Shown piece after piece: positions 9,472 to 18,738 of a stretch of 64,000 bases of DNA. This DNA comes from Micromonospora chaiyaphumensis (GTDB lineage: Bacteria; Actinomycetota; Actinomycetes; Mycobacteriales; Micromonosporaceae). The notes below the pieces were generated by a model that had not been told where the DNA came from, made no database searches, and saw only the letters and a list, made by a program, of their open reading frames with translations. The first letter of the stretch is position 1; the number at the start of each line of letters is the position of its first letter. Position numbers and translations under genes: made by a program. The stretch spans positions 248,001-312,000 of the forward strand of contig NZ_FMCS01000002.1 of the NCBI RefSeq assembly GCF_900091435.1. Direction: 5' to 3'.

Positions 9472-9834
9472 GCGGCGACGGTACGCGCGGCGGCGCGGCG
9501 GACGCACGTGGATTTCGCGACGCACCCGGCGGTGGTGCGGTGGGGGCGGGTCGCCGGCACGGGACCTGCCGGCGACCCGCGGCGGCCCGGACGTCGGGAA
9601 CGGGGGACCCGACGTCTCCGGAGCCGCGCCCCGACAACGGTACGCCGCGGATCGGCGATCCGCCGCCCGCCCCGGCGGTCGAGGCGGCCGCGACGGGTCG
9701 TCACATTCGGTGGCGCCGCATCGTTGAACACGAGTGGCCTGCTGGTGTCGGCCGTCACCGTCGGGCAGGGCCGTCCGCGGTGACCGGGGACACGCCGTCA
9801 GGCTCGGTGCGGTCGAACGGGGAACTCCGGCGAG
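9472..9834. other. divergent intergenic region between thrS leader and dedA-like gene
   Basis: No convincing gene in 363 bp. It contains two strong inverted repeats in series: a perfect 14-bp stem (9546-9559 with 9567-9580, 7-nt loop) and ACGTCGGG/CCCGACGT (9591-9598 with 9608-9615). Both lie upstream of the leader peptide on its strand and could be operators or leader structures for either gene. Confidence 0.4.
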
Positions 9835-10476
9835 GTGGCGGTCGTGGCCGAACTCATCTCTGACGTCGCGTCGCCCACCTGGGCGTACGCGGTGCTGCTC
9901 ACCCTGCTGGTCGCCGACGCCTTCGTGCCGGTGGTGCCCACGCAGGTCGTCATGATCACCAGCGGGGCGCTGACCGTCTACGGCGGGCTCAGCCTGCCGC
10001 TGACCATCGCCGTGGGGGCGCTCGGCGTCTTCGCCGGCGACCTCGCCTGCTACCTGCTGGGGCGCACCGCACCGACCCGCCGCGAGCCGCGGCACACGAC
10101 GCCGGGCCGGGCCCGCCGGGCCGCCGCCCGCGTCACCCGGGGGCTGCGTGAACCGGGGCCACTGGTGATCCTGCTCTGCCGCTTCGTGCCCGGGGGCCGG
10201 ATGGCGGCCTGCTTCTCGGCCGGGCGCAGCCGCTACCCGTACCGCCTCTTCATCCTCTACGAGGCCGCGGCGGCAACCTGCTGGGCCGCGTACGGCACGC
10301 TGGTCGGCCACCTCGGCGGCACCGCGCTGACCGAGTCGGTGTGGCGGCTGCTGCTGATCGGCGGGGCGGCGGCGGCCGGGTTCGCGGCGGCGGGCTGGGC
10401 GATGACGGTCATCAGTGCCCGCCACGCCCGCACCGAGGCCGAGGCGACCCTCGAGGAACCGACGGCCGCTTCCTGA
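9835..10476 (+). CDS. DedA/SNARE-associated family membrane protein
   Basis: 213 residues with a DedA-like core: hydrophobic N-terminus, segment PVVPTQVVMITSGAL, and later LLCRFVPGGRMAACFSAG, which matches the family F/ERFxPxxR(xx)xxxxAG pattern. DedA proteins are inner-membrane proteins implicated in lipid scrambling and proton-dependent membrane homeostasis. Start is uncertain: GTG 9835 is given; GTG 9844 (MAELISDV...) is equally plausible. A charged C-terminal tail (HARTEAEATLEE) follows the last helix. Its stop lies 9 bp from the 3' end of the convergent CGNR gene. Confidence 0.75.
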   Translation: MAVVAELISDVASPTWAYAVLLTLLVADAFVPVVPTQVVMITSGALTVYGGLSLPLTIAVGALGVFAGDLACYLLGRTAPTRREPRHTTPGRARRAAARVTRGLREPGPLVILLCRFVPGGRMAACFSAGRSRYPYRLFILYEAAAATCWAAYGTLVGHLGGTALTESVWRLLLIGGAAAAGFAAAGWAMTVISARHARTEAEATLEEPTAAS

Positions 10477-10485
10477 TCGGATGAG

Positions 10486-11076
10486 TCAGGGCCGCGGGCT
10501 CTTCGCCTTCTGCCGGGCGTAGTAGGCGCGGGCGCGGTTGCGGTCGCCGCAGTCCTTCGTGTTGCACCAGCGGCGGTTCCGCCGCGGTGACGTGTCGAGA
10601 TAGACCCAGCCGCACTTGACGTCTTCGCACTGGTGGAGACGGTCGAGGTCGGCGCGCTGGCTGAGCGCCACGAGCCCGCGGACGATGCGATCGCGGGGCA
10701 GGCGGAGGTCGGTTTCCCGGTCTCGCCACTGCCAGCGGTCGCCCACCCGGACCAGGTCGGCCGCGGCTATCGCCGCCCGGTACATGTCGGCGAGGCCCGC
10801 GGCGGCCGCGGGGTCATCCTCGAAGAGAGCCGCGTAGGCCCTCTCGCGGGCCTCGACGACCTGTCGCCGCTCCCGCTCGGCCCGCGCGTCGTCCCGGCCG
10901 GCGAGATCGCGCAGGGCCACGGCCTCCTCCTCGCTGACCAGATCGGATTCGACGCACCAGTCGACGACGTCGGAGAAGGTCCTCAGGTGCTCGATGCGTT
11001 CGCGCCCGCCGAGCCGCCAGCCGACCGTGTTCACCAGGTCGAGCATGCGGTCGCCCGCGATGTGGCCGAACCTCAC
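10486..11076 (-). CDS. CGNR zinc-finger (ABATE-domain) regulator
   Basis: 196 residues. The N-terminal stress-response/ABATE-type helical domain (DLVNTVGWRLGG...) is followed by a C-terminal treble-clef finger with Cys150, Cys155, Cys171 and Cys176 and the family block WCNTKDCGDRNRARAYY. The name-giving CGNR reads CGDR here, one substitution. Such proteins are thought to be DNA-binding regulators. It is divergent from an MFS exporter, so it probably controls that gene. GTG 11076 has AGGAG six bases upstream. Confidence 0.8.
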   Translation of the reverse strand: MRFGHIAGDRMLDLVNTVGWRLGGRERIEHLRTFSDVVDWCVESDLVSEEEAVALRDLAGRDDARAERERRQVVEARERAYAALFEDDPAAAAGLADMYRAAIAAADLVRVGDRWQWRDRETDLRLPRDRIVRGLVALSQRADLDRLHQCEDVKCGWVYLDTSPRRNRRWCNTKDCGDRNRARAYYARQKAKSPRP

Positions 11077-11183
11077 CGGCGGCTCCTCTCATGGCTGAAC
11101 CCAGTATTGCATGTGAGACCGCTCCACTGGCATGCTCATTCCCAGTCAGCCAATCACCCATGAGAACCACCGGGAGACCGATC

Positions 11184-12443
11184 ATGCCTGCCGCCGCCCC
11201 ACGCGGACCGTTCGCCGCACTGTGGGCGTCCCAAGCGTTCTCGAACCTCGCCGACGGGCTGCTGCAGGCCGCGGCACCGCTGCTCGTCGCCACGCTGACC
11301 CGGGACCCGCTCGTGGTGGCGGGCATGACGGTGGTGCAGTTCCTGCCCTGGCTGATCGCCACCCTCCCCGCCGGCGCGCTGGCAGACCGGGTGGACCGCC
11401 GTCGGATCCTCACCGCCGGCAACTGGCTGCGCGCGGCCGGCTTCGCGCTGCTCGCCGTGACCCTGGCGAACGGGTGGCACCACGTCGCGCTGCTCTACGC
11501 CGCGGTGTTCCTGGCCGGTTGCGCCGAGACGATGGTCGACAACGCCGCCCTGACCATCCCGCCCCGTCTCCTGCCCCGCGAGCAGCTCGAGCGCGCCAAC
11601 GGCCGGTTGTTCGCGACCCAGTCCGTGATCAACACCTTCATCGGCCCGCCGGCCGGCGCGGCGTTGTTCGCGCTGGCGGCGGCAGCGGCCTTCTACACCG
11701 GCGCGGCCGCGTTCGCCCTGGCCGGCCTGGCGGCTCTGCTGCTGCCCGCGCTGCGCCCCACCGGTGAGGAACAGGAGCGTCGCCGCTCGACCCCGACCAG
11801 CATCACCCAGGACATCCGCACCGGATGGACCCACTTCTGGCGCCACGACCTGCTGCGCCGGGTCGCGTTCATCTCGGCGGCGATCAACTTCTTCGGCTCG
11901 GCCACCGGCGGACTGCTCGTCCTGCTGATCACCGGCCCGTACCAGCTGCCCATGTCGCGCTACGGCCTGTTCGTCGCCGTTCCCGCCGCCGGTGCGATCG
12001 TCGGCTCACTGCTCGCCGAACACGTCGTGCCCCGCATCGGCGGCGGCCCCACCACCTGGCTCGCCGCACTCACCCCGGCCGCCAGCTACGCCATCCTCGG
12101 CCTGGGCCACCACACACCCCTCGCCCTCGCCGGCATGTTCTGCGCCGCCGTGGCCAGCTCGCTGAACCAGATCGTCGTGAGCACCCTGCGCCAGGCAGCG
12201 GTCCCCGACGAACTCCTCGGCCGCGTCACCGCCGCCTATCGCCTGATCGTCCTGGGTGTGGTCCCCGTCGGTGCGCTCGCCGGCGGCCTTCTCGGACGCG
12301 GCCTGGGGATCCGCGCCACCTTCGTCGCGGCGGCCCTCGGCCTCGTGCTCGCCGCGCTCCCGCTCGCCTCCCGGGTCACCACCCGAGCCCTCCGTGACGC
12401 CGAGACGACCCGGCACCGGAAGGAGTTCCAGCCCGCGCCCTGA
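11184..12443 (+). CDS. MFS exporter
   Basis: 419 residues, about 12 hydrophobic helices, with the MFS loop motif ADRVDRRRIL between TM2 and TM3 and GRVTAAYRLI in the second half. It resembles the MFS_3/enterobactin-exporter (EntS) type common in actinomycetes. ATG 11184 is chosen because a GGGAGA lies 7 bases upstream and the cytosolic N-terminus is then short; ATG 11160 is a possible alternative. The divergent CGNR protein is the likely regulator. Substrate unknown, probably a toxic small molecule or siderophore-like compound. Confidence 0.8.
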   Translation: MPAAAPRGPFAALWASQAFSNLADGLLQAAAPLLVATLTRDPLVVAGMTVVQFLPWLIATLPAGALADRVDRRRILTAGNWLRAAGFALLAVTLANGWHHVALLYAAVFLAGCAETMVDNAALTIPPRLLPREQLERANGRLFATQSVINTFIGPPAGAALFALAAAAAFYTGAAAFALAGLAALLLPALRPTGEEQERRRSTPTSITQDIRTGWTHFWRHDLLRRVAFISAAINFFGSATGGLLVLLITGPYQLPMSRYGLFVAVPAAGAIVGSLLAEHVVPRIGGGPTTWLAALTPAASYAILGLGHHTPLALAGMFCAAVASSLNQIVVSTLRQAAVPDELLGRVTAAYRLIVLGVVPVGALAGGLLGRGLGIRATFVAAALGLVLAALPLASRVTTRALRDAETTRHRKEFQPAP

Positions 12444-12547
12444 CTCCACCACCCGCAACGGTCGCGTACATCTAGGGGGCGACCCCGGGATCGAAGTGGG
12501 TGGTGGTCCCCGATCCGTTTCGGGCGGTTCCGGCGACAGGCTGAGGC

Positions 12548-13231
12548 ATGCCTGGAACCCGGAGCAGCGGCCTGCTGGCCCTTGGCGGGATCGCTCTGGC
12601 GGCGGTGCTCGCCGTCCTCGGTCACCTCGAAGTGAACGACAACCTGGATCCCTGGTCGCTGACCGTCAGCGACTTCGCCGTCTCCGACCGGGGCGGCGTC
12701 ATCGACACGGCCATGGCGGCGCTGGCCGCGGCCACCGTCGTACTCCTGCCGGCGCTGCACCGGGCCGGCGCGGGCCGGCGCGCGGGGGCGCTGCTGGTGG
12801 CGTGGTCGGCCGGCCTGACGGCCGCCGCGCTGGTGCCCACCAACGAGCCCGGGCTGCCCATGGACACCGCCGCCTACGTGCACCGGTACGCCTCGGTGGT
12901 GGCCTTCCTGGCCCTGCCCGTCGCCGGCTGGCTGCTCGCCCGGCGGCTCGGCGGGCGGGCCGCCGGGTGGGTGCGCGGGCTGGCCCTGACCAGCCTCGTG
13001 CTGGCCGGGGCCATGATCTGGTCCGCCTACCCGGGCGACCGGGTGCTGATCGGCCTCGTCGAGCGCCTGCTCATCCTCGCCGAGGTCGCCCTGCTCGCGG
13101 TGGTCGCCGGCACCCTGCTCCGCCGCGGGATCAGCGAGGTGGCGGTGCCCCGACTCCGGGAACACCCCCACCGCGCCGAGCTGGCGGTGCCGGTGCGGGA
13201 CCGCGAGCTCACTCCAGCTCGTGGAGCATGA
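12548..13231 (+). CDS. DUF998-family membrane protein
   Basis: 227 residues with about six hydrophobic helices. The pattern LDPWSLTVSDFAVSDRGG at the N-terminus and AALVPTNEPG further on fits the DUF998 family, integral membrane proteins of unknown role. The soluble C-terminal tail (from about 195) is charged. The 3' end overlaps the convergent lpdA gene by 23 bp. No clear ribosome site before the ATG (AGGCTGAGGC is the best). Confidence 0.65.
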   Translation: MPGTRSSGLLALGGIALAAVLAVLGHLEVNDNLDPWSLTVSDFAVSDRGGVIDTAMAALAAATVVLLPALHRAGAGRRAGALLVAWSAGLTAAALVPTNEPGLPMDTAAYVHRYASVVAFLALPVAGWLLARRLGGRAAGWVRGLALTSLVLAGAMIWSAYPGDRVLIGLVERLLILAEVALLAVVAGTLLRRGISEVAVPRLREHPHRAELAVPVRDRELTPARGA

Positions 13232-14612
13232 GCTGGCGGGCGGCCTCGGTGATCGAGCCGGACAGGCTCGGGTAGATGGTGATGGTCTGGGCCAGCTCGT
13301 TGACGGTGAGGTTGTTCTCCACCGCCATGGTGATCGGCAGGATCAGCTCACTGGCCTTCGGCGCGACCACCACGCCGCCGATCACCTGGCCGCTGGCCGG
13401 CCGGCAGAAGAGCTTGACGAAGCCGTCGGCCAGGTCGTCCATCTTCGCCCGCGCGTTGCCGGAGAGCGGCAGCATCACCTGGCGGGCCGGGACCTTGCCG
13501 GCGTCGACCTCGTTCTGCGAGACCCCGACGGTGGCCAGCTCGGGGTCGGTGAAGACGTTCGCCGCGACGGTACGCAGCCGCAGCGGCCGGACCGCCTCGC
13601 CGAGCGCGTGCCACATGGCGATCCGGCCCTGCATGGCGGCGACACTGGCCAGCAGCAGCACTCCGGTGCAGTCGCCGGCCGCGTAGATGCCGGGGACGTT
13701 GGTGCGGGAGACCCGGTCGACCGTGACGTAGCCGCCCCGGGCCAGCTCGACGCCGTACTCGGCGAGGCCCAGGTCGGCGGTGTTGGGGATCGAGCCGACC
13801 GCGATCAGCGCGTGCGAGCCGGCCACCACCCGGCCGTCGGCGAGCGTCACCTCGACGCCGTCGCCGATCCGGCGGACCGCCTCGGCCCGCGAGTTGTTGA
13901 GGATGGTCATGCCCCGGTTCCGGAACACCCGCTCGATCGCGGACGCGGCGTCGGCGTCCTCGTGCGGCATGACCCGGTCCCGGCTGGAGACCAGGGTGAC
14001 CTCGACCCCCATGGCCAGGTAGGCGCTGGCGAACTCGGCGCCGGTGACGCCGGAGCCGACCACGATCAGGTGCTCGGGCAGCTCCGGAAGGTCGTACACC
14101 TGGCGCCAGGTCAGGATGCGCTCGCCGTCGGGCACGGCGGTCGGGAGCTGGCGCGGGGTGGAGCCGGTGGCGATCAGCACGGTCGTGGCCGCGATCGAGT
14201 ATTCCGCGCCGCCGTCGGCCGGGGTGACGATCACGCGGTGGGTGTGACCGAGGGTGTCCTCGCCGAGCCGGGCGGTGCCGGCGACGAACTCGACGCCGGC
14301 CTTGACGAGCTTGGCGTGGATGTCGGCGGACTGGGCCAGGGCGAGCCGCTTGACCCGCTCGTGCACCGCCCGGGCGTCGACCGTGACGGCCTCCAGCCCG
14401 TCGGAGTGCACCCCGAACTCCTCGGTGTCCCGGTAGCCGGTGACCACCTCGGAGCTGGCGATGAAGGTCTTGGACGGCACGCAGTCGGAGAGGACGCAGG
14501 CGCCGCCGGCCCCCTCCGCCTCGACCACGGTGACATCAGCGTCCAGCTGGGCGGCGACCAGCGCCGCCTCGTACCCGGCCGGCCCTCCGCCGATGATCAC
14601 GATCTGGCTCAC
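13209..14612 (-). CDS. lpdA: NAD(P)H-quinone dehydrogenase, LpdA (flavoprotein disulfide reductase family)
   Basis: 467 residues: N-terminal FAD motif VIIGGGPAGYEAALVAAQL, redox motif with Cys39 and Cys44 (ACVLSDCVPSK), NAD(P) motif VVGSGVTGAEFASAYL, FAD motif YAAGDCTG and a C-terminal dimerisation domain. The lipoamide-dehydrogenase His-Glu pair near the C-terminus (HPTxSE pattern) is replaced by YPSLSG, as expected for the M. tuberculosis Rv3303c type, described as an NAD(P)H-dependent quinone reductase and not a true lipoamide dehydrogenase. GTG 14612 has GAGGGG eight bases upstream. Its location near amidohydrolase, upp and deo genes matches the mycobacterial order. Confidence 0.85.
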   Translation of the reverse strand: MSQIVIIGGGPAGYEAALVAAQLDADVTVVEAEGAGGACVLSDCVPSKTFIASSEVVTGYRDTEEFGVHSDGLEAVTVDARAVHERVKRLALAQSADIHAKLVKAGVEFVAGTARLGEDTLGHTHRVIVTPADGGAEYSIAATTVLIATGSTPRQLPTAVPDGERILTWRQVYDLPELPEHLIVVGSGVTGAEFASAYLAMGVEVTLVSSRDRVMPHEDADAASAIERVFRNRGMTILNNSRAEAVRRIGDGVEVTLADGRVVAGSHALIAVGSIPNTADLGLAEYGVELARGGYVTVDRVSRTNVPGIYAAGDCTGVLLLASVAAMQGRIAMWHALGEAVRPLRLRTVAANVFTDPELATVGVSQNEVDAGKVPARQVMLPLSGNARAKMDDLADGFVKLFCRPASGQVIGGVVVAPKASELILPITMAVENNLTVNELAQTITIYPSLSGSITEAARQLMLHELE

Positions 14613-14705
14613 AGCGTTCGCCCCTCGTCTGTGCTCACAGTGACTTTCTTCTCCCCGTCGCGCTCGACACGCACCGTCGTATTCTCCCCCACCCGTCGGC
14701 CGGGC

Positions 14706-14711
14706 TATCGT
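14706..14711 (+). promoter_or_regulatory. -10 of a leaderless promoter for the cyclotransferase gene
   Basis: TATCGT ends seven bases before GTG 14719; no Shine-Dalgarno and no clear -35. Confidence 0.4.
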
Positions 14712-14718
14712 CATCGCC

Positions 14719-15174
14719 GTGCGTCTTTACGCCGCCTACGGCTCAAACCTGGACCCCGCCCGCATGCGTGCCTACTGTCCGCATTCGCCGATGGTGGGCA
14801 CCGGTTGGCTGGAGGGGTGGCGGCTCACCTTCGCGGGCGAGGACGTCATCGGCTGGGAGGGCTCGGTCAGCACGGTCGTCGAGTCGCCGGGTGACCGGGT
14901 CTTCGTGGCGCTCTACGACATCCACCCCTACGACGCGGCCCAGCTCGACGAGATCGAGGGTGTGACCTCCGGGACATACCGGAAGCTGACCGTCCGCGTC
15001 TCGACGCTGGACGGCGACGTGACCGCGTGGGTCTACGTCTTCGACGGTTACGAGGGCGGCCTGCCGACATCGTGGTACCTGTCGGAGATCGCGAACGCGG
15101 CCGAGAAGGCGGGCGCGCCGGACGACTACGTCACCGAGCTGCGGTCCCGCCCCACCGGCACCGCGTCCGCGTAG
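14719..15174 (+). CDS. gamma-glutamylcyclotransferase-like protein
   Basis: 151 residues of the GGCT/AIG2-like fold. The N-terminal substrate-cradle motif YAAYGSNL (4-11) and an acidic residue in LDEIEGV (Glu80) match the family's YGSN loop and catalytic Glu. Such enzymes release 5-oxoproline from gamma-glutamyl amines or peptides; the exact substrate is unclear. Divergent from lpdA with a 106-bp gap, and apparently read from a leaderless promoter. Confidence 0.75.
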   Translation: MRLYAAYGSNLDPARMRAYCPHSPMVGTGWLEGWRLTFAGEDVIGWEGSVSTVVESPGDRVFVALYDIHPYDAAQLDEIEGVTSGTYRKLTVRVSTLDGDVTAWVYVFDGYEGGLPTSWYLSEIANAAEKAGAPDDYVTELRSRPTGTASA

Positions 15175-15246
15175 CGCGTCTCCCACCCGTCCAGTCTGCT
15201 CCGGCCGGCGGCCCGGGCGGGCGGCGGCCCCACGCCGGGTCGCGTA

Positions 15247-16209
15247 TCACACACCCGCGGCGGGGACGCTCCGCTCGTACATGTCGGTCCAGCGCGCCTC
15301 GACCAGCCCGACGGAGCGGTAGAGGGTGACCGGGGTGGTCGGGTTGGCGAGATCGACGCCGAGACCGGCCTCGGCCCGGCCCTTGGCCGCGTAGACGGCG
15401 AAGGCCCGCCGCAGCAGCGCGGCCCCGACCCCGCGCCGCCGGTACGCGGGCAGCACGGACAGCGTCCGCACCCAGCCCATGTCCTGGTCGAGCCCCTGGT
15501 CGGAGGACTGGAGGGCGCCGGCCGGCTCCCCGTCGACCTCGGCCAGGAACCACTCGTCCCACACCTTGCCGTACGACGGGAGCTGCTCGCGCCACGCGTC
15601 GAAGCCGACCGGCTCGTAGTCCGGCGTGTCCCGGAACGCGGTGTCGAAGATCCGCTGGAACAGCCGCAGGTCGGCCTCGTCGTCGGCGCGCAGCGGCCGG
15701 ATCGTCACCCCGGCCGGGAGCGCCGGCTCGGCGGGCAGGTCGGCCAGCGAGCGGGTCATCCGGATGTAGCGCTTGAGCCGGGTGAACCCGGCCTCGACCA
15801 GTTCCTCCGCCCAGCGGGTCTCCGGGGCGTAGACGCCGGTCCGGGCGGTGAGCGCGGGCAGGCCGCGCTCGGCGGCCCGCTCGGCGACCCGGTCGAGAAG
15901 CCGGGCCAGCAGCGGGGCGCGCAGGTCGGCGGCGCGGTCCGGATCCACCAGGACGTCCACCCACTCTCGGCCTACTCCGGTGGGGTTGCTCAGGATCGTC
16001 CAGGCCACCGCGGTGCCGTCCGGGTCGGTGACCAGCCACGAGTCGCGGGCCATGTCGACGAAGGGCGCGGTCAGGGCGTCCCGGACGTCCTCCGCGTCGA
16101 AGTCGGGATAGCCGACGGCGAACGTGTCGGCGGCGTGCACCACCGCCAGGATCGCGGGCACGTCGTCGAGGGTGGGGCGGCGGGCCGTCCAGCCGGCGGG
16201 AATCGTCAC
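15247..16209 (-). CDS. Tandem GNAT acetyltransferase
   Basis: 320 residues with two GNAT folds. The first (1-165) is degenerate. The second (about 170-320) keeps the acetyl-CoA loop VLPAYRRRGVGAALL and the late-strand segment LYRSVGL. This double architecture resembles mycothiol-synthase-like enzymes, but with no biosynthetic context the substrate is open. GTG 16209 is chosen because AGGA lies eight bases upstream; ATG 16251, directly abutting the upstream stop (TAAATG), is an alternative adding 14 residues. Last gene of a four-gene minus-strand run. Confidence 0.7.
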   Translation of the reverse strand: MTIPAGWTARRPTLDDVPAILAVVHAADTFAVGYPDFDAEDVRDALTAPFVDMARDSWLVTDPDGTAVAWTILSNPTGVGREWVDVLVDPDRAADLRAPLLARLLDRVAERAAERGLPALTARTGVYAPETRWAEELVEAGFTRLKRYIRMTRSLADLPAEPALPAGVTIRPLRADDEADLRLFQRIFDTAFRDTPDYEPVGFDAWREQLPSYGKVWDEWFLAEVDGEPAGALQSSDQGLDQDMGWVRTLSVLPAYRRRGVGAALLRRAFAVYAAKGRAEAGLGVDLANPTTPVTLYRSVGLVEARWTDMYERSVPAAGV

Positions 16210-16251
16210 GCGGCAGATCCTGGCAGCCGCCCCGGCGACCGCGCTCCCCAT

Positions 16252-16995
16252 TTATCCGCCGCCGCGGACGTGCAGCCGCGCGGCGGTGAGCAGGTTGAGC
16301 AGTTCCGCGCCCTCGCCGGGGGCGAGCGCCCGGAACGCCGGGGACACCAGCCGGTCGGTCACCGCCTCGGCCCACAACCGCCGCCGCACGAGGGGACCCA
16401 CCGGCGGGTACGGCGGCGGCCAGCCGCACGCGGCCGCCCCGGCGTCCCCCTCCGGCCCGGCCAGCACCGCCTCCAGCGGTGTCATGCCGGCGGCCCGCAC
16501 GGCCAGCAGGTAGGCCCCCGCGAAGTGCTCGCGGAGCAGCAGCAGCGCGACGGCCGCCTCGGCGCCGGGCGTGGGATCGTCGACCGGCATGGCCCGCCAG
16601 GCGGCGAAGAGCGGCATGCCACTGCCCTCGGCCGCGTCGACCACCCGGCGCAGCAGCCCGGCGAGGCGGGACGTCTCCGGGGCGTCGCCCAGGTTGGTCG
16701 CGCCCCACCGGCAGCACTCGGCCAGGTTCGCGCCGGCCACCTCCAGCGGCGGGACGGTGCGCACGGCGGCGTCCCAGCCGTCGGCGACGGCCTCCGGGGC
16801 GATGAAGCCGAGCGCGGCGGCGACGGTCTCGGCGCGGACGTCGCCCAGCGCGCCGGCCCGGCCGGTGATGTAGAAGGCCCAGCCGGAGATGCCGAGCAGG
16901 CGGGCCCGGCGCAGCGTCGACGGGCAGCGGGAGAACGCCTCCCCGAGCTCCAGCACCAGCGGCTTGCTGGCCGCGGCGACCTGCTCGGGGGTCAT
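16252..16995 (-). CDS. SCO6745/SalK-like family protein
   Basis: 247 residues, soluble and mostly helical. The N-terminal pattern (KPLVLELGEAF, then GWAFYITGRAG) and the later EAVTDRLVSPAFRALAPGE resemble actinobacterial SCO6745-family proteins, whose function is not established. ATG 16995 is preceded by a G-rich GGTGGGGGG. It lies 43 bp after the coiled-coil gene and directly before the GNAT gene, so probably in one transcript with both. Confidence 0.55.
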   Translation of the reverse strand: MTPEQVAAASKPLVLELGEAFSRCPSTLRRARLLGISGWAFYITGRAGALGDVRAETVAAALGFIAPEAVADGWDAAVRTVPPLEVAGANLAECCRWGATNLGDAPETSRLAGLLRRVVDAAEGSGMPLFAAWRAMPVDDPTPGAEAAVALLLLREHFAGAYLLAVRAAGMTPLEAVLAGPEGDAGAAACGWPPPYPPVGPLVRRRLWAEAVTDRLVSPAFRALAPGEGAELLNLLTAARLHVRGGG

Positions 16996-17038
16996 CGGCG
17001 GCCCCCCACCGTCCGTCCACCGTGCGCATTCATCACGG

Positions 17039-17980
17039 TCAGTCTGCCTCGTGACCACCCTCGGCGGCATCCTCCTCTTCGGCGTCCAGCGCCTCCAAGG
17101 CGGCCTCCACCTCACCCGTGCGCCGGCGGGCCGCGGTGAGCGACCGCTCCGCGCCGCGGCGGGCCAGCTTGGCCCGGCTCAGCTCCTGCTCGGCCACGGC
17201 CCGCCGGCGTTCCAGCTCGGCCAGTTCGGTCTCGATGCGGTCCAGCGTCGCCACGCCGTCCCGTTCCGCCTCGGTGGCCCCGGTCAGCTCCGCCTCGGCC
17301 CGGTCCTGGTCCTCCCGGGCCTTCGCCAGCTCGCGTTCCACGGCCCGGCGGCGTTTCGCCCGCTCGGCCCGGGCCGCCCGTTCGGCGGCCCGCTGGTCGC
17401 GCGTCCGCCGGTCCTCGGCCCGCTCGGCCGCCCGGTCGGGTACGGCGGGCTCCTCCTCGCCACCACCGGTGACCAGCCGCAGCTGCGGCCGGGGCACCTC
17501 CCCGAAGCCGGCGTAGTGGGTGGCCCGCAGCAGCCGGCCGGCGCGGACCTGCTCGGCCACCTCGGTGTCGGAGAGCGCGGCGTTCAACGTCGCCTCGACC
17601 TCACCGAGCGGCAGCTTCCCGACCGGCGGGGCGGCCGGCTCGGCGGCGGCCAGCCTGCGTACCTCGGCGACCAGCGCGCCCACGACGGCCCGGCGCTGCG
17701 CGGAGAGCTCACGGAGCTTGCCGCCGCGCAGGTCCCGCTGCGCCGAGCGGAGCGACTCGGCGAGCTGGGCCAGGTCGGCGACCAGCTCGGGCCGGCGGAT
17801 CGCGAGCAGGTTGACCAGCCAGGCCGCGACAGTCGGCCGGCGGAGCTTGCCGATCTCCCGGGCGCCCTTCGGGTCACCGGCCTGGCGCGCCTCGGCGACC
17901 GCGGCGTCCCGGGCCGCGACGAACCGGTCCGGCGGCGTCGCGTAGAGCCGCTGGACCAGGTCGGGGGGTGGACCGGCCAT
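17039..17980 (-). CDS. Conserved coiled-coil protein of unknown function
   Basis: 313 residues. The N-terminal 150 residues are helical and conserved-looking (PPDLVQRLYATPPDRFVAAR; KLRRPTVAAWLVNLLA). From about 180 on there is a long charged coiled coil rich in Ala, Arg and Glu (heptad-like ERELAKAREDQDRAEAEL). No signal peptide or membrane segment. It starts 6 bp after the metallo-hydrolase stop, so the two are coupled. I do not recognise a function. Confidence 0.6.
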   Translation of the reverse strand: MAGPPPDLVQRLYATPPDRFVAARDAAVAEARQAGDPKGAREIGKLRRPTVAAWLVNLLAIRRPELVADLAQLAESLRSAQRDLRGGKLRELSAQRRAVVGALVAEVRRLAAAEPAAPPVGKLPLGEVEATLNAALSDTEVAEQVRAGRLLRATHYAGFGEVPRPQLRLVTGGGEEEPAVPDRAAERAEDRRTRDQRAAERAARAERAKRRRAVERELAKAREDQDRAEAELTGATEAERDGVATLDRIETELAELERRRAVAEQELSRAKLARRGAERSLTAARRRTGEVEAALEALDAEEEDAAEGGHEAD

Positions 17981-17986
17981 CCGCGC

Positions 17987-18616
17987 TCAGGCGTCGATCC
18001 GGGTGCCCGGTTCCAGGCGCCGGTACTCGGTCTTCGACAGCGCGGTGTACTGCCGGTCGAGGACACCGAAGCCGTTGTCGTTGAGCAGCGCGTCGTGCAG
18101 AGCGAACGCCCGCCGCGGGGCGACCGCCCGGATGAAGTCGACCACCTCGGAGAACTTCGACCAGGGCGCGTGGATCGGCGCGAAGAGGGTGTCGACCTGG
18201 ACCTCGTCGGGGACGACGAGCGCGTCGCCCGGGTGGTAGACGACGTCGTTGATGAGGTAGCCCAGGTTCGGGACGACGGGGATGTCCGGGTGGATGACCG
18301 CGTGCTGACCGCCGTAGGCGCGGACCGCCACCCCGGCCGCGGTGAACGACTCGCCGGGCGTGACCACGGTCAGCGCCTCGGCGGCGTCACCGAGGACCCC
18401 GGCGAGTGAACCCGGCCCGTACACCCGGGCCGGTCGCCGGGACAGCGCCCGGTTCAGCTTCTCGGCGTCCACATGGTCCGGGTGCTCGTGGGTGATGAGC
18501 ACCGCGTCCGCCCCGTCCAGCGCCGCCGGATCGCTGAAGACTCCGGGGTCCACGACCAGCACTCCCCCGTCGTGCTCCAGCCGTACGCAGGAGTGGGCGT
18601 ACTTGGTGAGCTGCAT
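17987..18616 (-). CDS. MBL-fold metal-dependent hydrolase
   Basis: 209 residues of the UlaG-like beta-lactamase superfamily: motif HEHPDHVD provides metal ligands, followed by the Gly/His segment GGQHAVIHPD and a C-terminal HDALL. Substrate unknown. A GAGGAG lies six bases before ATG 18616. First gene of a minus-strand group continuing into the coiled-coil, SCO6745-like and GNAT genes. Divergent from the DUF4349 lipoprotein. Confidence 0.8.
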   Translation of the reverse strand: MQLTKYAHSCVRLEHDGGVLVVDPGVFSDPAALDGADAVLITHEHPDHVDAEKLNRALSRRPARVYGPGSLAGVLGDAAEALTVVTPGESFTAAGVAVRAYGGQHAVIHPDIPVVPNLGYLINDVVYHPGDALVVPDEVQVDTLFAPIHAPWSKFSEVVDFIRAVAPRRAFALHDALLNDNGFGVLDRQYTALSKTEYRRLEPGTRIDA

Positions 18617-18738
18617 CGTGACTCCTCGATTATCGAATCGTGACGTCCTCAGCGCAGTCTGCCGGAACCGGCGCGGTGTCGCGTCGCGTCCGACGTATCG
18701 GTCCCGCAGCGGGGCCGTCGAAGGATCGGAGCGCGGAC

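Noticed and set aside
9449..9758. Small proteins in the thrS/dedA intergenic region
   Set aside because: Frames are Arg-rich, lack ribosome sites and overlap strong hairpins.
11085..11165. Operator dyad between the CGNR gene and the MFS gene
   Set aside because: CTCATGG/CCATGAG ends are 60 bp apart with poor inner symmetry; could be chance.
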